64,000 bases of DNA from Acidimicrobiales bacterium (GTDB lineage Bacteria; Actinomycetota; Acidimicrobiia; Acidimicrobiales; Iamiaceae): positions 453,734 to 517,733 of the forward strand of contig JAUJOW010000001.1 in assembly GCA_030447445.1 (NCBI GenBank). Reading direction: 5' to 3'. The first letter of the stretch is position 1. Each line of letters begins with the position of its first letter. This document shows, piece by piece, positions 11,737-22,411 of this stretch. Below the pieces are notes generated by a model. It was not told where the DNA came from, ran no database searches, and saw nothing but the letters and a program-made list of their open reading frames with translations. A program made the position numbers and the translations under genes.

Positions 11737-13482
11737 TCAGGAGCTGGGCGGGACGGCCTCGGGGGTGTAGCGGACGTTGGCGTTCCACAGGAGGAAGTTG
11801 TCGATGCCACGATCCCGGGTGGCGTCGATCTGGGCCTTCACCATCTCGGGGGTGTAGGTCACGCCCTTGTAGCTGAAGTCCTGGAGCCAGGGCACGAAGG
11901 CCACGCCGGTGCCGGCGGTGACCCGCTGGAAGTCCGCGAGCGAGGCGTCGACGATCTCGTAGGGCTGGCGGATGGGGCTCGCCACCCCGTACTCGCCGTC
12001 GACCCAGTGGGAGGGGTACACCATCGGGGCGATGTAGTCGACCACCTCGGCCACCTCCCGAGGGGGCTGCGCGATGAGGTCCCCGTGGGCGGCGGCCACC
12101 CCGAACACCGAGGCGCCCTGGTAGGCCTTCATGGGACGCAGCTCGGCCCGGCTCCGGCGCAGGAACTCCACCACCGCTCGACCGGCAGCGTCGTCGTCCC
12201 AGGCCTTGACGCCGGGGATGACCATCTGGGTGATGTCTCCCTCGGGTCGGCGCACGTAGTCCCACAGGATGTCGGTGACGCCGGCCTCGACGGCCTCGGT
12301 GGCCAGGTCGATGTTGTACTGGCGCACCGCCGGGTGGGCGAAGTTGGTGAAGCCGTCGTACTTCGCGAACTTCGTGCCGTCAGGGTTCTGGAGGACCTGG
12401 TCACGGTTGCCCTCGGCCCAGGCGGCGTCGGCGAGGACGGCGTCCCGGAAGGCGACGATGCGCCCGATCACCCGCACCCCCTTCGCCTCGAGCAGGGAGA
12501 CGGCGTCTCGCAGGTTGTACTCGGGCTGGACGGCGCCGATCTGGTGGGCCCGGAGCACCTCGGACTCGTGGCCGACCACGCCGGCCTCGTCCTTGATGTC
12601 GAGCTCGACGGTGTTGATCCGGCCTTCGTCGATCATGGCCAGCACGCCGTTGCGCAGCTCGTCGTTCCCCCACGCGATGGCGGTCATGTGCACGCCCCGC
12701 ATGCCGGTCGGATAGGTGACCGGGACGATGATCTCCCGAGTCGTGCGGTTCCCGGCCGGGTCGACCGCCTCGATGCGGACCGGTGCCGCCGGTGGGAAGT
12801 CGTAGCGCAAGGTGAAGGCGCCGTCGGCGTGGTCCATCGGCTCGCCGTCGACGAAGAGCCGGGCGCCGGCCTCCACTCGGCCCGAGACCGTGACGGGATC
12901 GGAGATGTCGACCGGGTCGAGCAGCGGCGGCACCTTCACCTCGGGCCGGGTGCCGTCGACCTGGAAGCTCCAGGAGAAGGTCGAGTCGCCGAACACCGTG
13001 CGGGCCACGGTCAGCTGGAGGGTGTGCTCGCCGTCGGCGATCTCACCCGACGGTCGCCAGGTGATGGTGGAGCCATTGAGCTGCGTGTCGTCCTCGTCCA
13101 CCGGTTCGCCGTCGAAGGCCAGCTCGGCCCGCTGCCGCTGATCGACCGTGGGCAACCGCAGGGAGGCGACGATGTCGTCGGCCTGCTCGGGGCGCAACAC
13201 GGCGCCGTCGGTGAACCCGGAGAAGGCGACATCGACCCGCGAGGTCTTCCACACCCAGGAGCCGAACCAGGTGGCGCCGACGAGGCACAGCACGACGAGC
13301 AGGATGACGGTGAGATCGATCCGGCGACGGGGAGCGAACAGCGTCCCCTTGCCACGAGCCAGGTCGACCTGGCGGGCCGAGCCGTTGGGGACCAATGGGC
13401 GGGGCGGTAGCCAGTGGTCGTCGCGTCGACGGCGACGCCGGCCGGCGGGTTGGATCGGCCAGCGGTTGTGGACTGAGGTCAT
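11737..13482 (-). CDS. Membrane-anchored putative glycoside hydrolase (DUF4015/GH-like)
   Basis: A 581-residue protein starting at ATG 13482. The N-terminus is Arg-rich and followed by one transmembrane helix at about 53-75 (LTVILLVVLCLVGATWFGSW), so the rest should lie outside the membrane. Residues about 80-290 form beta-rich Ig-like segments (SDPVTVSGRVEAGARLFVDG). Residues about 300-581 match the DUF4015 TIM-barrel glycosidase-like domain: GMRGVHMTAIAWG, NTVELDIKDEAG, WDYVRRPEGD and YIAPMVYPSHW. These proteins are thought to act on surface polysaccharide, but activity is mostly unproven. It lies 63 bases upstream of the amidohydrolase on the same strand and diverges from ettA. Confidence 0.8.
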   Translation of the reverse strand: MTSVHNRWPIQPAGRRRRRRDDHWLPPRPLVPNGSARQVDLARGKGTLFAPRRRIDLTVILLVVLCLVGATWFGSWVWKTSRVDVAFSGFTDGAVLRPEQADDIVASLRLPTVDQRQRAELAFDGEPVDEDDTQLNGSTITWRPSGEIADGEHTLQLTVARTVFGDSTFSWSFQVDGTRPEVKVPPLLDPVDISDPVTVSGRVEAGARLFVDGEPMDHADGAFTLRYDFPPAAPVRIEAVDPAGNRTTREIIVPVTYPTGMRGVHMTAIAWGNDELRNGVLAMIDEGRINTVELDIKDEAGVVGHESEVLRAHQIGAVQPEYNLRDAVSLLEAKGVRVIGRIVAFRDAVLADAAWAEGNRDQVLQNPDGTKFAKYDGFTNFAHPAVRQYNIDLATEAVEAGVTDILWDYVRRPEGDITQMVIPGVKAWDDDAAGRAVVEFLRRSRAELRPMKAYQGASVFGVAAAHGDLIAQPPREVAEVVDYIAPMVYPSHWVDGEYGVASPIRQPYEIVDASLADFQRVTAGTGVAFVPWLQDFSYKGVTYTPEMVKAQIDATRDRGIDNFLLWNANVRYTPEAVPPSS

Positions 13483-13581
13483 GGCAGTGGAGGTGTACCC
13501 GTGGTCGCTGGCCGCCGGCGGACCCCGCCATTGTGCCAGACGCCCACCGCGAGACGGGAACGCCGGTAGCTTCTGACCCCC

Positions 13582-15256
<1,675 letters not shown>

Positions 15257-15287
15257 GGCGGACCCTCGGCGCCGATCAGGTCAGCAC

Positions 15288-15322
15288 GGGCCCGGACCCT
15301 CGGAAGCCGAGGGCACGAGCCC
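15288..15322 (+). terminator. 35-nt two-stem hairpin, copy A
   Basis: Outer stem GGGC/GCCC, symmetrical 5-nt internal loops (CCGGA and CACGA), inner stem CCCTCGG/CCGAGGG and loop AAG. It lies 32 bases after the ettA stop, so it could terminate ettA, though no T-run follows. A second copy with the same architecture and exactly the same length is at 25572-25606. Confidence 0.5.
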
Positions 15323-15403
15323 ACAGGTCAGGCCGACGGGGCCGCGCTCGAGCCGGTCGGAGGCCGGTTCGGCCGTCGCGGTTGGGCGCGTAGCGTTCGG
15401 CCC

Positions 15404-15754
15404 GTGTCCGCCGCCGCCGTCCGGCGGGCGGTGCTGGTCGTGTTCCTGGCCTGCATCCCCGCCATGATCGTGAGCTCCGCCCAGGGCGTGACCGGCGCCG
15501 CCGCCACCTTCGGTCTCGTGGCCGCCGCCGCCTCGGTGGTGCTGATCGTCACCACTGCGGTGACCACCGGTCGCATCCCGCCGGACACCACCGGCCGGCC
15601 GGGGACCGGGCTCGGCGACGAGGAGCAGGGCCGGGAGCTGGAGACCCGCATCGGCGCGCTGGTGGCCGGTGGCGCCGACGAGACCGAGGTGCGGTCCCTG
15701 GTGCGGGAGGCGGTCCGCCTGGGGCGCAGCCGGGCTGCCGGTGACCGACGGTGA
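15404..15754 (+). CDS. Small two-helix membrane protein of unknown function
   Basis: A 116-residue ORF from GTG 15404. It has two hydrophobic helices: about 9-27 (AVLVVFLACIPAMIVSSAQG) and 31-51 (AAATFGLVAAAASVVLIV). A hydrophilic tail follows (residues 60-116) with an amphipathic segment (ETEVRSLVREAVRLGRSR). It is not recognised. It converges on cysC with a 42-base gap. Codon choice looks like that of its neighbours, which supports a real gene. Confidence 0.6.
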   Translation: MSAAAVRRAVLVVFLACIPAMIVSSAQGVTGAAATFGLVAAAASVVLIVTTAVTTGRIPPDTTGRPGTGLGDEEQGRELETRIGALVAGGADETEVRSLVREAVRLGRSRAAGDRR

Positions 15755-15796
15755 AGCTCGTCGCATCGACCTCGACGCCTCGGTGCTGTCGCGCCG

Positions 15797-16387
15797 TCAC
15801 GGGCCTGGTGCCGTCGCCGCCAACGACGCCAGGACCCGCTCGGCCTGCTGGTCGGGTGAGCCGTCCGCTGGGGTGAGCACGAGGTCGGGACGGAGTGGCG
15901 CCTCGTAGGGGTCGTCCACACCGGTGAAACCGGTGATCTCGCCGGCCCGGGCCTTGACGTACAGGCCCTTCGGGTCCCGGCGCTCGCACTCCTCGATGGG
16001 CGTGTCGACGAACACCTCGAGGAACGGCAACCCCGCCTCCACGTGCGCCGCCCGGGCGGCGTCTCGGTCGACCCGGTAGGGGCTGATGAGGGGGACGATG
16101 GCCACCACGCCGGCATCGGCCAGGAGCCGGGCCACCTCGCCGGCCCGGCGCACGTTCTCGGCCCGGTCGTCGGCACCGAACCCGAGGTCGGCGTTGAGGC
16201 CGTGGCGCAGGTTGTCGCCGTCGAGGCGGTAGGCGGGCCGACCGCTCGTGACGAGCAGGCGCTCGAGGGCGACGGCCACGGTCGACTTGCCCGAACCCGA
16301 TAGCCCGGTCAGCCACACGGTGGCCCCGACCGTCGGCCGGTCGCCCCGCTCGACCTCGCCGCCGTGCCACGTCACGTTCGTGCTCAT
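15797..16387 (-). CDS. cysC: Adenylylsulfate kinase
   Basis: A 196-residue APS kinase phosphorylating adenylylsulfate to PAPS. Walker A is GLSGSGKST (residues 28-36). Other family motifs are YRLDGDNLRHGLN, GFGADDRAENVRR, PLISPYRVDRDAAR and FLEVFVDTPIEECERRDPKGLY followed by KARAGEITGFTGVDDPYE. The length is standard and no fusion to CysN is present. It sits 106 bases downstream of cysN on the same strand, separated by a hairpin region, so it may be read through or transcribed separately. Confidence 0.96.
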   Translation of the reverse strand: MSTNVTWHGGEVERGDRPTVGATVWLTGLSGSGKSTVAVALERLLVTSGRPAYRLDGDNLRHGLNADLGFGADDRAENVRRAGEVARLLADAGVVAIVPLISPYRVDRDAARAAHVEAGLPFLEVFVDTPIEECERRDPKGLYVKARAGEITGFTGVDDPYEAPLRPDLVLTPADGSPDQQAERVLASLAATAPGP

Positions 16388-16410
16388 CGGTGCTCCCTTC
16401 GGTCCGTGCC

Positions 16411-16480
16411 GATGAGCCTCGCCCCTCCGGGGCGAACCAATGCCGTACCCTTTGATTCGCTCGCCTCCGGCTCGCTCATC
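16411..16480 (-). terminator. Inverted repeats in the cysN-cysC gap
   Basis: A GCCCC-TCC-GGGGC hairpin (16421-16433) sits inside a wider 7-bp inverted repeat, GATGAGC (16411-16417) and GCTCATC (16474-16480). The TTTGATT stretch between them is the most AT-rich part of the gap. It may attenuate transcription or process the mRNA between cysN and cysC. Confidence 0.35.
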
Positions 16481-16493
16481 AGCGCGGGATCGA

Positions 16494-17750
16494 CTACTGG
16501 CTGGGGCCGAGGACCATCCCCGCTCCCACCGTGTTGTTGGTGCCCTCGTCGATCAGGATGAAGCTGCCGGTCAACCGGTTGCGGCGGTACTCGTCGTAGA
16601 ACAGCGGCACCGTCGTGCGCAGGCTCACCCGGCCGATCTCGTTCAGCGCCAGGGCGTCGGCCCGCTCGTCGCGGTGCAGCGTGTTGACGTCGAGGCGGTA
16701 CTGGAGGTCCTTCACCAGGCAGCGGGCGGTGCGGGTGGTGTGCTTGAGGGCCAGCTTGGTCCGGGGCACGAGCGAGCTCTGCTCGGTCATCCAGCACACC
16801 ATGGCGTCGATGTCCTGGCCGGTCGTCGGCCGGTTGTGGGGCCGGCAGATCATGTCGCCGCGGGAGATGTCGATGTCGTCGTTGAGGGTGACCGACACCG
16901 ACATCGGCGCGTAGGCCTCGGCGACCGCACCCCGGGGGGTGTCGATGGTCTTGATCGTCGAGGTGAACCCCGAGGGCAGGGCCACCACCTCGTCGCCGGG
17001 CTTCAGCACCCCGCCGACCACGGTGCCGGCGTAGCCCCGGTAGTCGTGCCACTCGTTGGAGAACGGTCGCAGCACGTACTGGACCGGGAAGCGGGCGTCG
17101 ATCAGGTTGCGGTCCGACGCGATGTGCACCTCCTCGAGGTGGTGCAGCAGCGACGAGCCCTCGTACCAGGCCATGTTGTGGGACCGCTCGACGACGTTGT
17201 CGCCGTGGAGGGCCGACAGCGGGATGAAGCTGAGGTCTGGGATCTCGAGCTTGGTGGCGAAGTCGCGGAACTCGGCCTTGATCTCGTCGAACCGAGCCTC
17301 GTCGTAGTCGACGAGGTCCATCTTGTTGACGCACACCACCATGTGGGGGATCCGCAGCAACGAGGCCAGGAAGGCGTGGCGCCGGGACTGCTCGAGGATG
17401 CCGTTGCGCGCGTCGACGAGGACGAGGGCCAGGTCGGCCAGCGACGCCCCCGTGACCATGTTGCGGGTGTACTGGATGTGGCCCGGGGTGTCGGCGATGA
17501 TGAACTTGCGCTTGGGGGTGGCGAAGTAGCGGTAGGCGACGTCGATGGTGATGCCCTGCTCCCGCTCCGCCCGCAAGCCGTCGGTGAGCAGGGCCAGGTT
17601 CGTGTACTCGGCGCCCATCTGGACGCTGGCCCGCTCCACCGAGGCCAGCTGGTCCTCGAAGATGGCCTTCGAGTCGTACAGCAGGCGCCCGATGAGCGTG
17701 GACTTGCCGTCGTCGACCGACCCTGCGGTGGCGAACCGGAGCAGCTCCAT
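16494..17750 (-). CDS. cysN: Sulfate adenylyltransferase large subunit (GTPase)
   Basis: A 418-residue EF-Tu-like GTPase subunit of ATP sulfurylase, coupling GTP hydrolysis to APS formation with CysD. G1 is GSVDDGKS (10-17), followed by IGRLLYDSKAIFEDQ. G3 is ADTPGHIQYTRNM and G4 is VCVNKMDLVDYDE. The C-terminal beta-barrels end in LIDEGTNNTVGAGMV. It starts at ATG 17750, two bases after the cysD stop, so the pair is translationally linked. The longer upstream frame is an overlap with cysD and not used. Confidence 0.95.
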   Translation of the reverse strand: MELLRFATAGSVDDGKSTLIGRLLYDSKAIFEDQLASVERASVQMGAEYTNLALLTDGLRAEREQGITIDVAYRYFATPKRKFIIADTPGHIQYTRNMVTGASLADLALVLVDARNGILEQSRRHAFLASLLRIPHMVVCVNKMDLVDYDEARFDEIKAEFRDFATKLEIPDLSFIPLSALHGDNVVERSHNMAWYEGSSLLHHLEEVHIASDRNLIDARFPVQYVLRPFSNEWHDYRGYAGTVVGGVLKPGDEVVALPSGFTSTIKTIDTPRGAVAEAYAPMSVSVTLNDDIDISRGDMICRPHNRPTTGQDIDAMVCWMTEQSSLVPRTKLALKHTTRTARCLVKDLQYRLDVNTLHRDERADALALNEIGRVSLRTTVPLFYDEYRRNRLTGSFILIDEGTNNTVGAGMVLGPSQ

Positions 17751-17752
17751 GG

Positions 17753-18661
17753 CTAGAAGTACCCCTCTCGCTTGCGGTCCTCCATGGCCGCCTCGCTGGT
17801 GCGGTCGTCGGCCCGGGTGGCGCCCCGCTCGGTGATCCGGGTGGAGGCCACCTCGGCGATCACGTCGTCCACGCTCGATGCTCCCGACTCGACCGCACCC
17901 GTGCAGGAGGCGTCGCCCACCGTGCGGTAGCGGACCCGCTTGGTGATGACCTCCTCGTGGTCCATGACCGTGACGAACTGGCTGACCGCCAGCAACATGC
18001 CGTCGCGCTCGAACACCTCCCGGTCGTGGGCGAAGTAGATGGACGGGAGGTCGATCCCCTCCTCGGCCACGTACTGCCAGATGTCGAGCTCGGTCCAGTT
18101 CGAGATGGGGAACACCCGGATGTGCTCGCCCTTGCGGTGTCGACCGTTGAAGAGACTCCACAGCTCGGGACGCTGGTTCTTGGGGTCCCACTGCCCGAAC
18201 TCGTCCCTGAAGCTGTAGACCCGCTCCTTGGCCCGCGCCTTCTCCTCGTCGCGCCGGGCTCCGCCGAAGGCGGCGTCGAAGCCGTGGTCCTCGATGGCGG
18301 CCAGCAGCGCCGTCGTCTGCAGGCGGTTGCGGCTGGCCCGCGGGCCGGTCTCCTCCCGGACCAGGCCCGAGTCGATGGCGTCCTGCACGGAGGCCACCAC
18401 GAGACGGGCGCCGAGCTCGGCCACCCGGCGATCCCGGAACTCGATCACCTCGGCGAAGTTGTGCCCGGTGTCGACGTGCATCACCGGGAACGGCAACGGG
18501 CAGGGCCAGAACGCCTTCTCGGCCAGGCGCAGCATCACCACCGAGTCCTTGCCGCCTGAGAACAGCATGACGGGCCGCTCGAACTCGGCGGCGACCTCGC
18601 GGATGATGTGCATCGACTCCGCCTCGAGCGCCTCGAGGTGGGAGAGCTGGTAGGTGTTCAT
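17753..18661 (-). CDS. cysD: Sulfate adenylyltransferase small subunit
   Basis: A 302-residue PP-loop ATP sulfurylase subunit, the same length as E. coli CysD. Landmarks are SHLEALEAESMHIIREV at the N-terminus, the PP-loop FSGGKDSVVMLRLA (about 35-48), HVDTGHNFAEVIEFRD, GGARRDEEKARAKER and ISNWTELDIWQYV, with the canonical end MEDRKREGYF. The start is ATG 18661; a 27-codon upstream extension lacks homology. First gene of cysD-cysN-(cysC). Confidence 0.96.
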   Translation of the reverse strand: MNTYQLSHLEALEAESMHIIREVAAEFERPVMLFSGGKDSVVMLRLAEKAFWPCPLPFPVMHVDTGHNFAEVIEFRDRRVAELGARLVVASVQDAIDSGLVREETGPRASRNRLQTTALLAAIEDHGFDAAFGGARRDEEKARAKERVYSFRDEFGQWDPKNQRPELWSLFNGRHRKGEHIRVFPISNWTELDIWQYVAEEGIDLPSIYFAHDREVFERDGMLLAVSQFVTVMDHEEVITKRVRYRTVGDASCTGAVESGASSVDDVIAEVASTRITERGATRADDRTSEAAMEDRKREGYF

Positions 18662-18672
18662 AGGTCCGTTGA

Positions 18673-18678
18673 AGCGTA
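18673..18678 (-). promoter_or_regulatory. Possible -10 element for cysD
   Basis: On the minus strand TACGCT fits the actinobacterial TANNNT -10 pattern and ends 11 bases before the cysD ATG, giving a very short leader. It lies in the 86-base divergent gap between cysD and cysQ. No recognisable sulfur-regulator box was seen. Confidence 0.3.
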
Positions 18679-18747
18679 GAGGGACGACTGGAAGCCGAAC
18701 GGCACGGTCCTCATCGGCCGAAAGCGGACCTGCTGTAGACAAGCAGC

Positions 18748-19521
18748 GTGCCCGCCCAGCCCCGCGACCACCGCCTGGCCGCCGAGCTGGCCACCGAAGC
18801 CGGGCGGCTCCTCATGGATCTGCGGCTGCGGCTGGTGGGCGACGGGGCCGACCCAGCCACGCTGCGGACCGAGGGTGATCGACAGGCGCACGAGCTGCTC
18901 GTCCGCCGCCTGGCCGAGGAGGCACCCGGCGACCCCGTCCTGTCCGAGGAGGCCCAGGGTGGTGATGATGGGGCAGACGCCGTCGCCCGCCTGGAGGCGG
19001 AGCGGGTGTGGATCGTCGATCCCCTCGACGGGACCCGCGAGTTCAGCGAACCGCCCCGTGCCGACTGGGCCGTGCACGTCGCCCTCGTGGAGGCGGGCAC
19101 GCCAGTGGCCGGGGCCGTCGCCCTCCCCGCCCAGCGCCTGACGCTGGGGACCGCTCCCCCGGCGTCCACGCCCGGCCCCCCGCCGCCCCGTCCCCGTGTG
19201 ATCGTCAGCCGGTCCCGCCCGCCGGCCATCGCCAGCGATCTGGCGGCGGCCCTCGGCGGCGACCTGGTGGAGATGGGATCGGCCGGCGCCAAGGCGGCAG
19301 CGGTCGTGCTCGGCGCCGCCGACGTGTACCCGCACAGCGGCGGCCAGTACGAGTGGGACTCGGCCGCCCCTGTGGCGGTGGCCGTCGCCGCCGGCCTCCA
19401 CGCCTCGCGCCTCGACGGCTCGCCGCTGGTCTACAACAACCCCGACCCCTACCTCCCGGACCTGCTGGTGTGCCACCCCGACCTCACCGAGCCGGTCCTC
19501 GAGGTCACCCGGCGGCGCTGA
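18748..19521 (+). CDS. cysQ: 3'(2'),5'-bisphosphate nucleotidase, inositol-phosphatase family
   Basis: A 257-residue CysQ-like phosphatase that removes the 3'-phosphate of PAP/PAPS and so recycles the by-product of sulfate activation. The metal-binding motif VWIVDPLDGTREF sits near residue 90. The preceding acidic pair lies in VLSEEAQ, and the C-terminal WDSAAPVAVAVAAGL motif is present. It starts with GTG and is divergent from cysDN, a common arrangement that fits its role. Confidence 0.88.
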   Translation: MPAQPRDHRLAAELATEAGRLLMDLRLRLVGDGADPATLRTEGDRQAHELLVRRLAEEAPGDPVLSEEAQGGDDGADAVARLEAERVWIVDPLDGTREFSEPPRADWAVHVALVEAGTPVAGAVALPAQRLTLGTAPPASTPGPPPPRPRVIVSRSRPPAIASDLAAALGGDLVEMGSAGAKAAAVVLGAADVYPHSGGQYEWDSAAPVAVAVAAGLHASRLDGSPLVYNNPDPYLPDLLVCHPDLTEPVLEVTRRR

Positions 19522-19565
19522 CCGGCGGCGACGCAGCGGGAGGTGGGGTCGGCGGGTGGGGCTGG

Positions 19566-22361
19566 TCAGGCCGGTGGCGGGGGTGGTGGCACACGGGCGA
19601 CCAGGATGGCGGTGTCGTCATTGGCGGCACCCTCCTGGAAGCGGTCGACGGCCGATGCCACGGCGTCGGCCAGGTGGGCGGCGGTGGCACCGGCCCCGGC
19701 GGCATCGGCCAGCACCTCGAGCAGGCGGGCCTCGCCGAACAGCGAGTCGCCACGGCGGGCCTCGGTCACGCCGTCGGTGTAGAGCACCACCGCGTCACCG
19801 GGGCCGAGGGTGAAGTCGACGTCGACGATGGTGGGCTCGGGGAGGACGCCGAGCAAGGTCCCACCCTTGCCGATCGGCTCCACGTCCCCCGATGACCGCA
19901 CGACGATCGGGCGGGGGTGGCCGCCACAGGCGATCGTGGCCTGGGCCCGGCCCCGGCCGGGTTCGGGCCGCAGCCGCAACATGGCCGCCGTACAGAAGCG
20001 GGTGTCGTCGATCTGGCCGAGGATGGCGTCGTTCGTGAGCCGAAGGACACGGGCCGGTGAGCGCTGCCGCACCGCCACTGCCCGCAGCGTGTGCCGGAAC
20101 AGCCCCGTCACAGCGGCGGCCTCAGGACCCTTGCCGCACACGTCGCCGATGACCACGACCCAGACGCCGTCGCTCTGCTCGAACAGGTCGTAGAAGTCAC
20201 CGCCGATCTCGATGCCACCCTTGGCCACCCGGTAGCGGGCGGCCACCTCGGCCCCCGGGATGTCGGGAAGGGCGGGGGGCAACAAGGTCTGCTGGAGGGC
20301 GCGGGCCACCCGGCTGCGGGACTCGAACAGCCGGGCGTTGTCGACCGCCATGGCGGCGCGAGCGGCGAGGTCCTCGGCCAGGGTGAGGTCGTCGGGCTGG
20401 AAGCGGCGGTCACCGGCGGCAACCAGCGTGACGCCGCCGAGCACCCGCCCCCGGGCCACCAGCGGCACCACCATGGCCGACCGGGGAGCCAGTCGCCGGA
20501 GCGCGGCGAGGTGGTCCTCGTCCCCGGCCACCGCGGCGAGGTCGGCGTCGGTGATGTCGAGCACCAGCTCCGAGGACCCGGTTCGCACCGCCCGCCGCAC
20601 GCTCCAGATGCCGTCCCCGCCGAGCTCCTGGCGGCGCCGGCGCAGGAGTCGCACGTCGGGCTCGGCGGCGGGATGACGATGGGCAAGGGCGACCTCCCGC
20701 AGCTCGCCGTCGTCGTCCCGGGCATCGACGACGCACCAGTCGGCCAGGCGGGGCACGACGAGTCGGGTGATGTGCTCGTAGGCGGCCTGGGCGTCGAGGG
20801 TGCTGATGAGGGTGACGCTGGCCTCGGCCACGAACGCCAACCGTTCCCGGGCGTCCTCGGCCACCACCCGCGCCTCGTGCTCGCGCTCGAGCAGGCGAGC
20901 CTTGATCTCATCGATGAGGCGGCGGTCGGTGACGTCGGCGGCGACCCCGATCATGCGCTCGGGCCCATCCGGGTGAATGGTGAGTACCCGGCCCCGCACC
21001 TCGACCCAGCGCAGCTCGCCGTCGCCCCGAGTGACGCGCAGCTCGGAGTGGTACTCGCTCCCCTCCCGAGCGGCGGCGGCGAACCCCTCCCGCGTCGCCT
21101 CCCGGTCATCGGGGTGCACGACGTCGAGGAACGCCTCCTGGGTCCGCCCGAAGCCGCCCGGCAGGGCCATGACCTCCTCGAGCGTCCCCGACCAGACCAC
21201 CTCCCCGGTGGTGACGTCCCAGTCCCAGATGCCGAGGCCGCCGGCGGCGAGCGCGAGGTCGAGGCGGGTCGCGCTCTCGATCAGGTCGTTGGCGACGCGA
21301 CGAGCGTCGGTGACGTCCACCAGGAGGAGGCCCACGCCGAACGGGTCTCCCGACGGCGGCAGGATCGGGAAGGCACTGAGCTGCCAGTCCCGCCCATGGC
21401 GTCGGCCCGCGCCGTCGGTGCCCGTGACCGCGTCGGCGTCGCCACGCTGGTCGGCGAGCAGCTCGGCCCGGTCGACCGACTCACCGGTGGTCACGACCTG
21501 GCGGGCCACGGGCACGATGGCGTCGGCGAGATCGGGGAGGACCTCGGCCAACGCCTCGTCGGTGATGGCGGCGGCCGGGAGCCCGCCGATGCGGGCGAAC
21601 GCCTCGTTGCCGTGCAGGACCCGCAGCTCCGTGTCGAGGATGGCGGTGGCGGCGGGAGCGTGGGCCAACACGGTGTCGAGCAGCGATCGCACCTCGGAAC
21701 GGCCTCGGGTGCCCGCCGCCGCGCCGGCCCGGCGGACCAGCCAGGTCTGCTCGACCAGGAGCGCGACCCGGTGCGCGAGCTGGGAGACCGTGTCGAGGGC
21801 CACCGGGTCGGCGACCCGACCGGCCGGGCCGGCCACCAGCACGATCTCGCCGATGACGCTTCGAGCGGTGACCAGCGGCACGACCGCCGCCGATGACGCG
21901 CCCAGGTCCACCCATACCTGGCGGGCCTCGGGGTGGGGAGCCAGGCGGTCGAGCACGGTGTCGTCCACCACGGGTTCGACACGGACGGTGCCGGTCGGGC
22001 CGGCCGACGGCGGGGGGGCGGCCAGGAGGTCGGCCATGAGCGGCTCCCGCACCGCATCGGCGTGGCGGGCGGCGACGGTACGAGCCGGCCGGTCGATCCC
22101 GGGACCGTCACCGTCACCCTCATCGCCGCCGTCACCGTCATCGCCACTGTCGCCGTCGCGGAGGGTGACGGTCCCCCAGTCGGCCAGGGCGGGGACGATC
22201 CACGCCAGCACAGCATCGAGGGCCCGGTCGGGCGTGGCCTCGGAGGCGAGGAGCTGTGACGCGCGAGCGAGGACCGCGGCAGCCGACACCGCCAAACCCG
22301 GTTCCTGTCCCGCTCCTCCTCCGGACGGGTTCTCCGGTCGGCCGGAGAGCGCCGTGTCCAC
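19566..22361 (-). CDS. PAS/GAF-regulated SpoIIE-type PP2C serine phosphatase
   Basis: A 931-residue cytoplasmic signalling phosphatase. In order: GAF-like domain (about 30-210), PAS (about 235-360), a second PAS with PAC (LDLALAAGGLGIWDWDV to VAADVTDRR, about 370-480), a GAF domain (about 500-680) and the SpoIIE/RsbU catalytic domain (about 700-925). Catalytic metal motifs are IGGDFYD, VVIGDVCGKGPEAAAVTG, VVLYTDGVTEAR and NDDTAILV. The family typically dephosphorylates anti-anti-sigma factors, but no anti-sigma or STAS gene is adjacent. A short Asp/Gly-rich insert (near residue 70-90) is unusual. The start is GTG, 50 bases from the divergent UbiB-type gene. Confidence 0.92.
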   Translation of the reverse strand: MDTALSGRPENPSGGGAGQEPGLAVSAAAVLARASQLLASEATPDRALDAVLAWIVPALADWGTVTLRDGDSGDDGDGGDEGDGDGPGIDRPARTVAARHADAVREPLMADLLAAPPPSAGPTGTVRVEPVVDDTVLDRLAPHPEARQVWVDLGASSAAVVPLVTARSVIGEIVLVAGPAGRVADPVALDTVSQLAHRVALLVEQTWLVRRAGAAAGTRGRSEVRSLLDTVLAHAPAATAILDTELRVLHGNEAFARIGGLPAAAITDEALAEVLPDLADAIVPVARQVVTTGESVDRAELLADQRGDADAVTGTDGAGRRHGRDWQLSAFPILPPSGDPFGVGLLLVDVTDARRVANDLIESATRLDLALAAGGLGIWDWDVTTGEVVWSGTLEEVMALPGGFGRTQEAFLDVVHPDDREATREGFAAAAREGSEYHSELRVTRGDGELRWVEVRGRVLTIHPDGPERMIGVAADVTDRRLIDEIKARLLEREHEARVVAEDARERLAFVAEASVTLISTLDAQAAYEHITRLVVPRLADWCVVDARDDDGELREVALAHRHPAAEPDVRLLRRRRQELGGDGIWSVRRAVRTGSSELVLDITDADLAAVAGDEDHLAALRRLAPRSAMVVPLVARGRVLGGVTLVAAGDRRFQPDDLTLAEDLAARAAMAVDNARLFESRSRVARALQQTLLPPALPDIPGAEVAARYRVAKGGIEIGGDFYDLFEQSDGVWVVVIGDVCGKGPEAAAVTGLFRHTLRAVAVRQRSPARVLRLTNDAILGQIDDTRFCTAAMLRLRPEPGRGRAQATIACGGHPRPIVVRSSGDVEPIGKGGTLLGVLPEPTIVDVDFTLGPGDAVVLYTDGVTEARRGDSLFGEARLLEVLADAAGAGATAAHLADAVASAVDRFQEGAANDDTAILVARVPPPPPPA

Positions 22362-22411
22362 CGGCGCACACTAGATGGCTCGCCGCCGACGGGGACTGCG
22401 AGACTCCCGCC

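Noticed and set aside
16494-18191. Longer CysN with 147 extra N-terminal residues
   Set aside because: The extension overlaps cysD out of frame and has no homology; ATG 17750 is two bases after cysD.
18662-18747. Riboswitch upstream of cysD or cysQ
   Set aside because: The gap is only 86 bases with no S-box or SAM-type pairing that I can see.
20091-21896. 601-residue plus-strand frame over the SpoIIE phosphatase
   Set aside because: Shadow of the PAS/GAF/PP2C gene; composition is low-complexity Gly/His/Val.
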